Notes: generated from the letters alone by a model not told the origin. 64,000 nt of DNA from Typhlomys cinereus (GCA_023101885.1 JALPQD010000125.1:3186973-3250972); one strand, 5' to 3'; counted from the first letter of the stretch, positions 1 through 10,207 are shown. Program-made: numbers and translations.

Positions 1-232
1 CTGTATGTGTGTGTGTCTGTGTGTGCGTAGAACCACGGACGAATTCGCGAACCACCATGGACGCCTCCACCTCCTTCTGCCCCGGGATTCACAGGCTCCG
101 CCCTACCAGGACCAGAAGCACAGGCCGCCCCCGCTTCCGCCTGGCGTCTGTACGTGGGATCTGGGATCCGAACTCAGGACCTTCCGCCTGCAAGGTGGAG
201 GCTTAACCCCTGAGCCACCTCTCCAGCCCCTG
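1..232 (-). mobile_element. B2-like tRNA-derived SINE (family I), minus strand
   Basis: This is the reverse complement of the young SINE family that recurs through the window. It runs from a TG-rich tail at the window edge, through the body ('gtagaaccacgg', 'gattcacaggctccgcc'), to the tRNA-like head, seen here inverted as 'ccctgagccacctctccagcccc'. The head carries A-box and B-box-like Pol III promoter sequence ('tggctcaggggttaag', 'gagttcggatcc' in sense). The tail side is cut by the window start. Short open frames in it are by-products of its composition. Confidence 0.85.
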
Positions 233-570
233 TATTTTTTTCTTAAAGCAATTTTTATCTTTTTAATGCTATAAACATGAATGTGGTGAATTTATACTAT
301 TTTCACCCCTAGTCCTACCTAAATCCTCTTGTAAGTGTGGCTGACTTTGTAAATGAAATGTAGTCTGTCTGCGCTTGGAACACGCTCACGTAGAGCAGTT
401 ATTATTTGTCTGTGAACTTATGGGTTCTATGGTAATTTGTTTTTGGCAGGAAGCAGTTCAATTTAAACACTAGAAAGACCATCACTCCACAGAATATTAA
501 TAAACTCAAGAGCCTAGATTAAAAAGCAGTGATTTCAGTTAGGATGTTATTCATGAAACAGTCAAACCCT
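233..570. other. Upstream flank of the first OR gene, no gene seen
   Basis: AT-rich unique sequence between the SINE and the splice acceptor before the OR56A gene. I see no coding potential. It probably belongs to the 5'UTR intron of the OR gene downstream, because OR genes usually carry one or more upstream noncoding exons that cannot be recognised from sequence alone. Confidence 0.5.
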
Positions 571-595
571 TGAATTCTTGCCTGTTTCTTTTCAG
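571..595 (+). promoter_or_regulatory. Splice acceptor before the OR56A coding exon
   Basis: A pyrimidine-rich run ('cctgtttcttttcag') ends in AG at 594-595, 25 bp before the ATG at 621. This is the usual OR architecture: a noncoding 5' exon spliced to a coding exon just upstream of the start. It also argues against the upstream in-frame ATG at 570, which would lie in the intron. Confidence 0.65.
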
Positions 596-620
596 TTATT
601 TCCAGTCCCAGCTGTCAGTC

Positions 621-2433
621 ATGACATTATCCATCAACAGCACAGGAACCCAGGTGACTGAATTCCTCATGGTCTGCTTTCCAGGGATGCAGGACACACA
701 GCACTGGTTATCCATCATCCTGGCTCCTCTCCTGGTTTTGGCTCTGGGAGCCAATTTTGTGCTATTATTCACCATCCTGCAGGAGGCGTCTCTGCATGAA
801 CCAATGTACTATTTGCTCGCCATCCTCTCTGTGCTTGATGTCATTCTCTGCCTCACAGTCATCCCCAAGGTCAGACCCTCCTCAAATTCTGTGGGCACTC
901 ACTTGCCATATGTCTTTAATTTTCCTTTTCGGTTTTGCCTCTGCAAATCCTCTCTCCCTGAAGGAAATGCTCACTCAGTCGTCACACTAAATCCCTCTCA
1001 GCTCCAGGTGAGGCTCCCTCTTATTCTGAGTACCCAGTTTATCCTAAGTCTTCTTGTGTGTTGGATTTCAGAGTCCAAATTTCTTCTCATATTTAAGAGC
1101 TTCTCCTTGACTCTGAATTCTCCCACTTTAACACTCAAGGGCCCTAGAATTTACTTTCTACAATTTAATTGGATTTGTATGGCATAGACCAAGATAGGAG
1201 GCATGTTGGAAAAGATTCTTTACTGTGAATGAAGGGATTGGAGAGTGTCCGAATCTAAGTATTGGATTTGGTACCTCTGATCTTCCTGTGATGGGCACCT
1301 GTGGTTATTTGAGTTTTGGCAAGAACCATGGAGCTCGATTGAGGACAAGGAGATAAGGAAATGCTTTTTAAATTTTTATTTAGTTAGTTATTCATATTTT
1401 TCTTTTATTTTTGCGTGTGTGTGCATGCTCGTGCATGCATGTATGCAGGGGAGTGTACAAGAGGACTCTTGAGTGTGCGTGCTGGTGGAAACCCAAGGGT
1501 AACATCAGGAATCATCCAGAATTTTTCCTTAACCTTATTGCTTTGTTTGTAAGTTACACTCTGCAGATTGAGGTGAACATAGCTGGTATTGACAATTAGG
1601 ATACCATACCAGGGGAGATAATAGGTTTGTTGTCTGGGATATGTATAGCATTAGGCACCTACCTGATGATTCTCTTAAGGGCAGGTGCTCTAGGATGATA
1701 GTGGACAGACAGTTTTTGAGAATAATAATTCTGGCAGGTCCTTCTCATCTTCTGGTTCGACATGAAGCCCATCAGCTTTGCGGGCTGCTTCCTGCAGATG
1801 TTCGTCATGAACACCTTCCTTCCTATGGAATCCTCCACCTTTCTGGTCATGGCCTATGATCGCTACGTGGCCATCTGCCACCCTCTGCGCTACCCATCCA
1901 TCGTCACTGAACAGTTTGTCATTAACGCAACCCTCTTCATTGTCTTGCGCAATCTCCTAGCCACACTGCCCACTCCAATCCTGGCTGCACGACTCAACTA
2001 CTGTGCCAGCAACGTGGTGGAGAACTGTATATGTGCCAATATTTCCGTCGCCAAACTCTCCTGTGGAGACATTCGCCTGAACAAGCTCTATCAGTTTGTG
2101 AGTGTTTGGTGCCTGCTCGGCTCCGACCTGGTGCTCATCTTGCTGTCTTACTGCTTCATCTTGAGGGTCGTGGTGTGTAGGCAATCAGGAGGTGCCGTCT
2201 CCAAGGCCTTGGGGACCTGTGGATCTCATCTCATCCTCATCCTTTTCTTCTATACGTTGCTTCTGGTCTTCATCTTCACAAACAAGGCGGGAAAGAAGAT
2301 ACCCTCAGAAGTGCCTATCCTTCTCAACGTCCTGCATCATCTCATCCCACCAGCTCTCAACCCCATTGTCTATGGAGTGCGAACCCAGGAAATCAAGCAG
2401 GGGATTCTCAAACTATTCAAGCAGCAGTTCTGA
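621..2433 (+). CDS. Olfactory receptor, family 56 subfamily A-like, coding region split by an intron-like insertion
   Basis: Class I 7-TM odorant receptor of the OR56A group. It is coded as 621-869 plus 1738-2433, which join in phase to 314 residues. Residues 1-83 carry an NST glycosylation site (6-8), TM1 with GAN, 'LHEPMYYLL' and TM2 ending 'LTVIPK'. Residues 84-314 begin 'VLLIFWFD' and carry the TM3 Cys100, 'MAYDRYVAIC' (DRY at 124-126), the ECL2 cysteines, the TM6 motif 'KALGTCGSH', and TM7 'NPIVYGVRTQEIKQ'. Length and every family motif are normal once 870-1737 is removed, and neither half has a stop or frameshift. The ATG at 621 is chosen because it follows a splice acceptor and fits the family N-terminus. 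It is the only OR here on + apart from the pseudogene at the right edge. If the insertion is not spliced, translation would run to a stop at 1187 and the gene would be null. It could therefore be a true two-exon gene or a very young pseudogene. Confidence 0.8.
870..1737 (+). other. 868-bp intron-like insertion within the OR56A coding region
   Basis: The sequence starts GTCAGA after AAG (donor context AAG|GT) and ends 'ttctggcag' before GTC. AGGTC occurs at both edges (868-872 and 1736-1740), like a short target duplication. Excision restores the reading frame exactly between Lys83 and Val84 (phase 0). The interior is AT-rich noncoding DNA. At about 1395-1535 it holds a degraded piece of the older SINE family in minus orientation ('gggtaacatcaggaatcatcc'). 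The polypyrimidine tract before the acceptor is weak ('agtttttgag'), which is the main doubt about efficient splicing. Confidence 0.7.
1395..1535 (-). mobile_element. Partial older SINE (family II) inside the insertion
   Basis: A TG-rich stretch followed by 'aagggtaacatcaggaatcatcc' matches the same segment of the older SINE copies near 3900 and 30120. The tRNA-like head is missing, so this is a truncated or decayed copy. Confidence 0.5.
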
Positions 2434-2950
2434 GAGACACCAGGCAAAGCTGGACTTTGGAGATGGGACTGTGGACATCTGGGCATATTTCATTATTGGT
2501 GTTATGTGAATGCTACAAGAGACACAATAATATATCAGTGCTTCTACCTTTGTCTCAAACTTAAGCCTTTAGGACTATTATCACCATATTTATCCATATT
2601 CCTGTCTACAGATATTGACCGAACCTACCTTAATTAAATCTCCGTTGTGTTCTTACTGATTCCGATGATGTGTCATGAATTACTCATAATTAAATATTTA
2701 TTTCACACCTTATATACTCCCAATCTTTCAGTCTGAGCTGACTTTATGTCTAATTTGTAGGATAGTGCTGAAGAAGCACTTCCAAAAGACATGGTGCACG
2801 TGAGTGGCACTGGCAACCAAAGAGAACGTCTTTTCATAATCCAGCTTAGAAATCAGAGTGATTTAGGATGAGATGATCAGTGAAAATCAAAGTTATGGGT
2901 CATAAGATTTATAGAAAGCCCATATATAGGGCTTTAAAAGGAAGAAATGA
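2434..2950. other. 3' flank of the first OR gene
   Basis: AT-rich 3' sequence. The ATTAAA hexamers near 2633 and 2690 are candidate polyadenylation signals about 200-260 bp after the stop codon. No other gene is seen. Confidence 0.35.
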
Positions 2951-2959
2951 TTAAAGACA

Positions 2960-3500
2960 CAAAACAATTTTTGCCATTTAAAAATTATTCCTTTATTTTT
3001 CCCACATAATTGCAGTGAATTGATGACAGTTTCATGCCTTAATCCCCAGCCCCTCCTTCTCTCCCCTTCCCACTACAGCCCTTCTTCTTCCCTGCCGGTC
3101 CTGCCAGTCTTGCTTCTAGTATCTTCTTTGTTCTTGTATGAGTTGCCTTTGATGGCGCGTGTATGAGCACTCGCTGGAGCATGAATCGTACATCAGTGAG
3201 TAGACCCTTGAGGAAAGCATCCCCCCCATCCAGGTTGAACTTCATCAGTTTCTCAGGGAGGTGTGGGGCCCTTGAGTTCTCTGCCCTTTCCTGGTGACAT
3301 GCCAATGTGACAAATTCTGTGTAGGTCTTATGGAAATAAGTATAGCTGCTGTGTTCATGGATGCAGTAGGCCTTTCATGTCTAAAAGACAATATCTGACT
3401 TCATTCCTTCCACCCCTCGGGCTCTTACAATCTTTCTGCTCCCTCTTCCACAATGTTCCCTGAACTTTGGAGTCACCAAAATATTTTATCAAAGGGAAAC
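2960..3500 (-). mobile_element. Degenerate LINE-1 3'UTR fragment, minus strand
   Basis: The order of segments matches 4590-5200 and the 3'UTR of the younger L1 copies. In all of them 'gctcttacaatctt...ctccctcttcc' is followed by 'ccctgaac/ccctgagc'. The best match to the young L1C 3'UTR is near 42520-42590. Strongly diverged, no open frame retained. Confidence 0.5.
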
Positions 3501-3861
3501 TGAAATACTGAAATTGTCATTAACATAGGAACTGTTGGTATAGGATGTTAGAAGGTCATCTTCGGATGTCCAAGTTTGTCTCTGTACCAGCTTCTCCCTA
3601 TGACTGTACATTTGAAGTGATTATTAAATATTCAAGTGAAGAAGGAAAAGTAATCCATTGGACATGTATCAGTGGCAGACTTAGGCTCAATATACAGGTT
3701 AAAGTCATCAACTATAAATGGATTTAAATTACAAAAAGTTTGATCTAGGGATCACTATCTATTAACTTGGGTACTTCCAATCTGAAATTATTTGTTAAAT
3801 GAAGTATAAAGAAATTGATTAAGCACAGAAGGCTATACCTTATACAGATTATCATTCATGA

Positions 3862-3862
3862 A

Positions 3863-3902
<40 letters not shown>

Positions 3903-4132
3903 CAGAGAGCGCTGTGGAGAGTGGAGCCCAGGAGTGACTTCAGGAACCATCTTAGATTGCTTCTTCTTTCTTTTTGCTTGGCTCTGGGATTTTCCAGGCT
4001 CTGTCTTCCAAAGCTGGAAGTATAGGCCATAGCCATTTCTACCTGGCTTTTTTTCCCCTTGGATTCTGAATCTGAACTCAGGTCCTCTGCCTATGATGCA
4101 GAGTCTTAATCCCAAGTCATTTCCCCAGCCCC
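3862..4132 (-). mobile_element. Older B2-like SINE (family II) with (TG)n tail
   Basis: A perfect (TG)n run at 3863-3900 is followed by 'gtgacttcaggaaccatctt', 'ttttgcttggctctggga', and the inverted tRNA-like head 'gagtcttaatcccaagtcatttccccagcccc'. It shares its head with the young SINE, but its body is different and more diverged. Confidence 0.7.
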
Positions 4133-4449
4133 ATATTTTTTCTTGATACTTACATGAGTTTCATGATAACAAAAAATTCTTATACATTTTCCTATCTCTC
4201 TAAACTTCCGGACCAAAGTAAATGCTTGGAAAATCTTTGCCTAAGCAGTAATGGACTGTAGAATATTTGTTTCATTATTGGAATGTCTTCTGATATTGTG
4301 ATAAATTAATACATGTAAGCAGAGAGCTCTGTATATATTTAATAAACTGAATCCCATATAAGAAGCTTTATTTCAGGAGTAGCTTATTAGAATGTTGAGT
4401 TTAACTCTTTGCTTTCTTCCTCTCCCATGCTTTCTCTTCTTCCTTCTCC

Positions 4450-4575
4450 TTCTCTGTGTGTGTATGTTTGTGGTCATGTGTGCAGTTGTATGGATGTGGT
4501 CAGCTACACATACATGTGCTTACATGTGTGTGGATGGAAAACTAGAAGTCAACACTGGGAACTGTTCCTCAAGAG
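4450..4575 (-). mobile_element. Partial rodent SINE (B3/B2-like tail)
   Basis: TG-rich sequence followed by 'gaagtcaacactgggaactg' resembles the tail side of old rodent B2/B3 SINEs in reverse orientation. The head is not recognisable. Confidence 0.35.
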
Positions 4576-4589
4576 CTTTCCACTTCGAT

Positions 4590-4724
4590 TTTTAAATTTT
4601 ATTTATTTGTAGTCATGGCATACAATGAATTTATGCTGTTTTCAACTTTATTGCTCCATGATTCTATTCCTCCTCCTGTTTCCAATTAAGTCTTCTTCCC
4701 AACATGTTTCCCTATCTTCAAGTC

Positions 4725-4759
<35 letters not shown>

Positions 4760-5230
4760 TATGTGTGTGGTGTGTGTGTCCCACTGACCTTCATCTGAGT
4801 TTCCTTCATTGGCATGTGCCTGAGAAGCCTCTGCAACATGAATGATGTACTGGTCAGTGTATCACTGAAGAAAGCAGCTCCGCTTCTGCCATGTGGCAAG
4901 AACCCTCAATAGCCCCTCAGAGAGACATGGAACCTCTTGAGATCTTTCCGTGTTCTTAGTAAAATGCTGATAGGCCACATCTTGAGCAGGTCTTGTGGAA
5001 GTAAACACAGTTGTGCAATGAGTTCGTGGGTGCAGCAGCACTGTAATGTCTAGAAGATTCTGACTGGCATCACCCCCTCTCTGCTCTCAGGCTCTTGCAT
5101 TCTTACTGTCTCCTTTTCGCAATGTTTCCTGAGCCTGGGGCAGGGAGTGATTGGATGTCCTGTTTAGGGTTGTGTGCTCCTTGGTCACCTCTTCTCTGTT
5201 CTTTCCCAGTCATAGTTCTCTGTAGTAAAC
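4590..5230 (-). mobile_element. Degenerate LINE-1 3'UTR fragment with a (TG)n interruption
   Basis: Collinear with the fragment at 2960-3500 and, at its right end ('gctcttgcattcttactg', 'tttcctgagcctggggcagg'), with the 3'UTR of the younger L1s. A (TG)n tract interrupts it at about 4727-4757. Confidence 0.5.
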
Positions 5231-5654
5231 ACGCTCCATTGTGAAGGGAAGACACTTGGTTGAGGGTCGGGAGCCGCTTCGATCACTGTGGCGGCCCTGA
5301 GTCTGGGCACTGAGGGATGGGCAGGTATTTAGAGGTGGCACCATGGCTTGTGTCCATGAGACGTGGTCCTTGCAGCTATTCTAGGGTCACTTACCACATG
5401 AGGGGTCCTTGGGTTTGCTCATAGGGTGATATGTGACTTTTTTTTTTTCCTTTAAATTTAAAGTCACAGACATGCCAGACTATTTGGTCAGGATGTGTGC
5501 TGGGATTTGAAAGGAAAATACAGAGTCACAAACTTGTACCAGAAATTAGTACTCATTTTCCTCCTTGAAATTTTCTTTCTGAGTTTCAGCGTGTTTTCCC
5601 ATCATTTTAAGTAAGCGATGTTATATTAGGAGTGCAGAGACACGACTGGTCTTG

Positions 5655-6602
5655 CTACCACTCTTTCTTCAGTAATTTCTTGATCCCTTGCTTGATCTCC
5701 TGGGTTCTCACCCCGTAAACAATGGGGTTAAGGGCGGCAGGGATGACATGATGAAGGACATTGAGCAAGATGGGCACATCAGCAGAGACCTTCCTCTTAG
5801 CTACATGCGTGAGGACAAAGACCAGAAGGATGGTGCTGAAGAAGAGAATGAGGATGAAGTGGGAGCCGCATGTGCTTAGGGCTTTGGCTACCGCACCCTC
5901 TGCCTTGAGTTTCAGCACAGCGCGAAGTATAAGGATATAGGAGAGGAAGATGAGGATGAGGTCAGACCCCAGCAGAGTCCAGCCTCCAGCAAATTGGTAA
6001 AGGCGATTGACAGTGACATCGTCACAGGACAGCCTGGAGACAGACATGTTGGCACAGATGCAGTTCTCAATGACGTTTCTCCTACAGTAATGGAGTCGAG
6101 CTGAGAGAATGGGAATGGGCAAAGGCATCAGAAGATTTCTGACAAAAATAAAGACGGCAGCCTTGATAACAAATTGGTCAGTGATGATGGATGGGTATCT
6201 GAGTGGGTGACAGATGGCTATATACCGATCGAAGGCCATGACCATGAAGGTGCATGACTCCATGGCTAAGAAGCAATTCATGATGAACATCTGGAGGAAG
6301 CAGGCCGGGAAGCTGATGGACCTGAGGTCGAACCAGAAGATGGCCAGGACCTTGGGGATGACGGTGAGGCAGAGCACGATGTCCAGCAGGGAGAGGAGGC
6401 TGAGCAGGTAGTACATGGGCTCGTGCAGCGAGGCCTCCAGCCGGATGGTGATGAGGAGCACGGCATTGGCCCCCATGGCCAGGAGGAAGAGGAGGCTGAG
6501 GGGCAGGGACAGCCAGAGTTGCCAGCTGGGAGACCTGACAAAGCAGTTCAGGAGGAAGTCTGAAACCTCAGCGGAGATGGTCTCATTGTGGTGTGCCGTC
6601 AT
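5655..6602 (-). CDS. OR56A3: Olfactory receptor, OR56A3-like
   Basis: Intact 315-residue class I odorant receptor. Its N-terminus ('DFLLNCFVRSPSWQ') is, from memory, the OR56A3 signature. It has an NET glycosylation site (6-8), TM1 GAN (44-46), 'LHEPMYYLL' (59-67), TM3 Cys101, 'MAFDRYIAIC' (DRY 125-127), ECL2 cysteines 173/181/183/193, TM5 'SY' (221-222), 'KALSTCGSH' (240-248) and 'NPIVY' (292-296). The start at 6602 is supported by a splice acceptor on the minus strand ('cataattttacag', AG at 6641-6640) 38 bp upstream. It is expected in the cilia of olfactory neurons as a G-protein-coupled receptor; the ligand is unknown. TM1 to early TM3 is almost identical at DNA level to the paralog at 23951-24928, unlike the rest of the gene. 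The orthology call is by inspection only. Confidence 0.92.
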   Translation of the reverse strand: MTAHHNETISAEVSDFLLNCFVRSPSWQLWLSLPLSLLFLLAMGANAVLLITIRLEASLHEPMYYLLSLLSLLDIVLCLTVIPKVLAIFWFDLRSISFPACFLQMFIMNCFLAMESCTFMVMAFDRYIAICHPLRYPSIITDQFVIKAAVFIFVRNLLMPLPIPILSARLHYCRRNVIENCICANMSVSRLSCDDVTVNRLYQFAGGWTLLGSDLILIFLSYILILRAVLKLKAEGAVAKALSTCGSHFILILFFSTILLVFVLTHVAKRKVSADVPILLNVLHHVIPAALNPIVYGVRTQEIKQGIKKLLKKEW

Positions 6603-6639
6603 ATTTTGTCATACAGCTCTATGACTGTCTTTTAGTGAG

Positions 6640-6641
6640 CT
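6640..6641 (-). promoter_or_regulatory. Splice acceptor of the OR56A3-like coding exon
   Basis: Read on the minus strand, 'ttttcttcatcataattttacag' (quoted in part) ends with AG here. It is pyrimidine/AT-rich and 38 bp before the ATG, as expected for a noncoding-exon to coding-exon junction in an OR gene. Confidence 0.5.
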
Positions 6642-6820
6642 GTAAAATTATGATGAAGAAAATTAGTTTCTGGTGGTTTAGACATCCGGTTTAGAGGAGA
6701 TCAGTCCACAGTCACCTGTTTTCTTCACTTGGGCTAGCTGTGATTTTCTGCAATAAACACCTTCCTTTAAAAAGGAAGTTTCTAGGTGGGGTACGAGTGC
6801 TCTTTTATCCTATGGGTATA

Positions 6821-6894
6821 AGGCAGTTTGGTATAAAGTCCTGAAACTCAGTGGGTTACAGGTACAAAAAGACATGAAAACAGGAAGGAAACTG
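6821..6894. repeat. 74-bp direct repeat, copy 1
   Basis: Identical over 74 bp to 7884-7957, same orientation, 1063 bp apart. It starts 'aggcagtttggtataaag' and ends 'gaaggaaactg'. It lies in the 5' flank of the OR56A3-like gene. Confidence 0.9.
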
Positions 6895-7883
6895 GTAGGA
6901 AAGAAAAAGTGTTATAATGGGAAGAAAAGGGTTGATGAGATTGCAAGGTAAGGTGTGCAAATACCATAAATTCACTGTATTCACATATGAAGCTATACAG
7001 GAATAAAAGTTAAAGTTAAAAAGAATTAGCTTTGACTCTAAATACATGAGAACAGAACAAGTTGCTTCAGTTAGATGCAATTTATAGCTGACTATTGAGG
7101 CCAAGTGGATTTATCTGTCTGTTTTTGGTGCCATGTTACTGGGATACTTCTATCATTGTTAATAAATACAGAGGGCTGAAATAATAGGCTTTATCTATAT
7201 ATTTGGTTTTGCCTATGTTTATTTTCAAAAGAATAGATATCTTTACAGAAATAAAAAGAAAATAACTAACTTAGAAATTAGTTTTTTCCTTCTTCATTCT
7301 TTTATTTTTAATGGTGTATACATGAATATAGTGAATTCATAATATTTTCAGTTTTCACCCTTTAGTTCTAAGTCCCCTTCCTTCTTCTTTTCCTGTGACA
7401 ATACTTCATCTCCCCTGCCAGACTTCCTCCTATTTTCAAATCTTTTCACTTGTGAGACCCACTGTGCTTCATCTAGTTAGTCTTAGATGACGTATGCCAG
7501 ACATACTGTAAGTGTCATAGATCAGTGGCACACTATCAAGGAAAGCGTCCTCCTTTTAATTCCACCAGCTTTAGTCCTCATCAGTCTCTCAGAGAGATGT
7601 AGATCTTAAGAAATTAGTTTTTCATGTTGAAGTGACTCTATGCTTTTTTAAATGTATGTTTCTTTCTCTTTGTTTCCCCTTTAAAGGCTCATCATACCCC
7701 ATATCTACAATTTAACCACTACAGTGTGACAGAAGAATGCACAGAGTTGGCCCCAAAAGAGACAAAGATAAATATACCTAATTCTCCTACCATCCCCATT
7801 CTGACTTTTCAGTTGTATTTCTTTTGCCTTAATTGCAGCTTTATTATGCAATGATTCTATGGGTATAATGATAAATATTCAGA
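6895..7883. other. Spacer between the 74-bp repeats
   Basis: AT-rich DNA without coding potential. About 7290-7620 ('aatggtgtatacatgaatatagtg', quoted in part, and 'cagtctctcagagagatg') resembles the 5' portion of the degenerate L1 3'UTR fragments near 3000-3300 and 4600-4950, on the minus strand. Confidence 0.4.
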
Positions 7884-7957
7884 AGGCAGTTTGGTATAAA
7901 GTCCTGAAACTCAGTGGGTTACAGGTACAAAAAGACATGAAAACAGGAAGGAAACTG
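7884..7957. repeat. 74-bp direct repeat, copy 2
   Basis: Perfect copy of 6821-6894. The sequence just before it, 'ctatgggtata', is also shared, with a short insertion between it and the repeat. That suggests the duplicated unit was a little longer. Confidence 0.9.
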
Positions 7958-8433
7958 TTTTATTTCAAATATGTTATTTGATTGGTGAGAAGGGAACTTA
8001 CCACATAGGTTTTTCCCTCTTATTTGTTTGCTCTTTGTGTTTGTTGGAGTCTTAACATCTGGATGAAACAAAGCTATTGACAAAAGGAGAAAGAGCAAGT
8101 CCATGAGTACAGAGAGAGCAGTGGGTGTGATTAAACAAGATGGAAAGTCATGCTTTCCAATTGCAGGGGTGTGGGAGTGGGCTAGCTCTTCATGTCCGTC
8201 CATTCCTGGCCATGTCTCTTTTCCATCTGGAATGCAGTATCCAGGTCCCACCCCCCTGTTGCCATCATTCTTGCCTTATTTAGGTCCTTCCCCTGGCAAT
8301 CTTCTGGCTACTACACTCATAGCACTGAATAAGAAACTGTTTTATTCACAAGAATGCAAAACACTAAGCACCCCATGGGTGATGTTTTGTCAATTGAATT
8401 GCTTATTTATTTGTTTGACAGACAGTGGGTTTG

Positions 8434-8619
8434 GATTTGAAAGGGAAATATAGAGTCAGGAATTGAGATCAGAGTTAGTATTTAATTTCTTCCTTGAAAT
8501 TTTGTTTTTGAGCTTTTTGTTGCAGCCCAATTTCCCACTGACTTAATAAACCATCCTGTATTAGGAATGCAGAGACATGGTTGCCCTCATTACTACCCTT
8601 TCTCCAGGAAGCTCCTGAT
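8434..8619 (-). pseudogene. OR56A 3' end remnant (last codons plus 3' flank)
   Basis: This stretch aligns with the 3' flank of the OR56A3-like gene (about 5505-5680). Shared blocks are 'gatttgaaag.gaaata.agagtca', 'cttccttgaaatttt' / 'ctccttgaaatttt' and 'ttaggaatgcagagaca' / 'ttaggagtgcagagaca'. It continues into the last codons: on the minus strand 8619-8593 reads IRSFLEKG then TAG, as at an OR56A C-terminus. Homology stops at about 8620 and the rest of the gene is absent. It is a stub of a lost or partly duplicated OR56A gene. Confidence 0.6.
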
Positions 8620-10200
8620 AATAAGAACAAACAAAAGGAGTTCTGATGCGAAGGTGTGCAAAGTATTAGAGGGCAGGGAAGGACTGATTGAGTCCCATAT
8701 GGGAAAGAGGCTAGACAAAGAGAATTGTAAATAACATCATATGCTGCTTTTATGTACATTAGTGATTCTAAGAGTTACCTCTCCTGAACTGTGAGAAAGC
8801 CCAAAGAATGGTACACCTTGGCAAGTCAAGGTTTTCTGGGGTCTTTCCAATCTTAATCCATTATGCCTATGTCTGATTACTGGGATAGAAGTCTCTGATC
8901 AGGTATTCCTTTGTGGCTTTAGGAGTTCTTTTTCATGAAGTATTAAAGAACCATTCTGTTTAAGCTTCAGTAACATTGGTAGTATAACATAAAGTGACAA
9001 AGCTCTTTGGGAACTCTTGCTATTTCCTGAGAGCATTAACAAATTTCAACATCCCATGGAACATGTCTGTTGTCCCTTTACAAACAAGGGGGCTGATGCC
9101 TCAAAATCCAAGTGTCTGAGCGCTCGTCTTTGGATGCTGTAATCTCAATTCCCATCTACACCAAAGTCTGTGTAGAATGATTTCTAGGACTCCTGCAGAC
9201 ATCACAGATAGTTCTGTGATAAGATGCTCTGCTTATAAATCTGAGAGAAATGGCAATAGTATGAGGTGTAGTAACACACGCCAGGAAATGTCAACATTTG
9301 GGAAGTTGACATGAGAGGATCATGTTTGAGTTATACACAGAGACACATTATAAGCAAATGAACAGTCTTCAATTATGATATATTTAATAATTTTAAAACA
9401 GAATTTGCTAGGGACAGAGCAGGTTTTGAGTGAGTGTAGAGTAGCAAGGAAGAAAAATTGGAAGGGAATTGTGGACCTTGAACTGCATAGTTTTCCACTA
9501 ATTGAAACCTACTTTGAAAGAGTGTCTCAAATCACATCTTTGCCTCTAATTCTGCCTTTTCAAGCCTCCACATGTGGTCCAGCCTGAGCTGGCTCCTCTC
9601 AGAATCTCTCCATCTGGGAGACTCTGATAGTAATGTGGAGGGAGGCTGGGCCTCCTTCCCAGGGCTCCTCCCTACTTCTGACTTTGTTTCCCCTGGTAGA
9701 TCTGTTGCTTGGCAGCTTGCAAGATATGCAACATGTAAAGGGAAGTTGCAAAATCTCCCACTTTTTAAATCTCCCTATGACCGTAACCAGCAGCATCCAT
9801 GGCAAGTTCAAGATGAACTTCAAGCATAGTGTCTCACTCGTGATTCATAATACTCTGAGGAACGTTGGCTCGGGTGACCATGTTAACAGCTTTCCCCCAG
9901 ACAAGTTAAGATTCAGTGGCATTATGTACTTTTTTGTCCAAGTGGTTTAGCTGTTGGGTTCAAATGAGGAAAGAAAAAGAGCCTAAGTAAGTTTTTCACA
10001 TCCAAAGCCAGCGAAAATGCAAACACACGAGTGCCCTGTGGTGCCACAATATACAGAGATGCATATGCTGGTTGACATTTCCTTTGACACGCGTTTAGGT
10101 TTCCTACAATGTTTTATCCCACCATTAAGGATAGTTTTCTAACAGCTGGACTCTCCCTATTGCAATTCTGACTCATGTTGTTTATAGATATCCATTGCTT
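8620..10200. other. Spacer, no gene recognised
   Basis: Unique-looking sequence. Short open frames around 9375-9950 overlap each other in several frames and have no family signature. I see nothing further I can support. Confidence 0.4.
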
Positions 10201-10207
10201 CTTTGGT

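Noticed and set aside
570..620. Upstream in-frame ATG at 570 as the start of the first OR gene
   Set aside because: It lies before a good splice acceptor (AG at 594-595) and would add 17 residues unlike any OR N-terminus.
621..2433. Calling the first OR gene simply a pseudogene in two halves
   Set aside because: Exact GT/AG boundaries, phase-0 junction and two undamaged halves make a spliced gene at least as likely. The pseudogene view is kept as the alternative.
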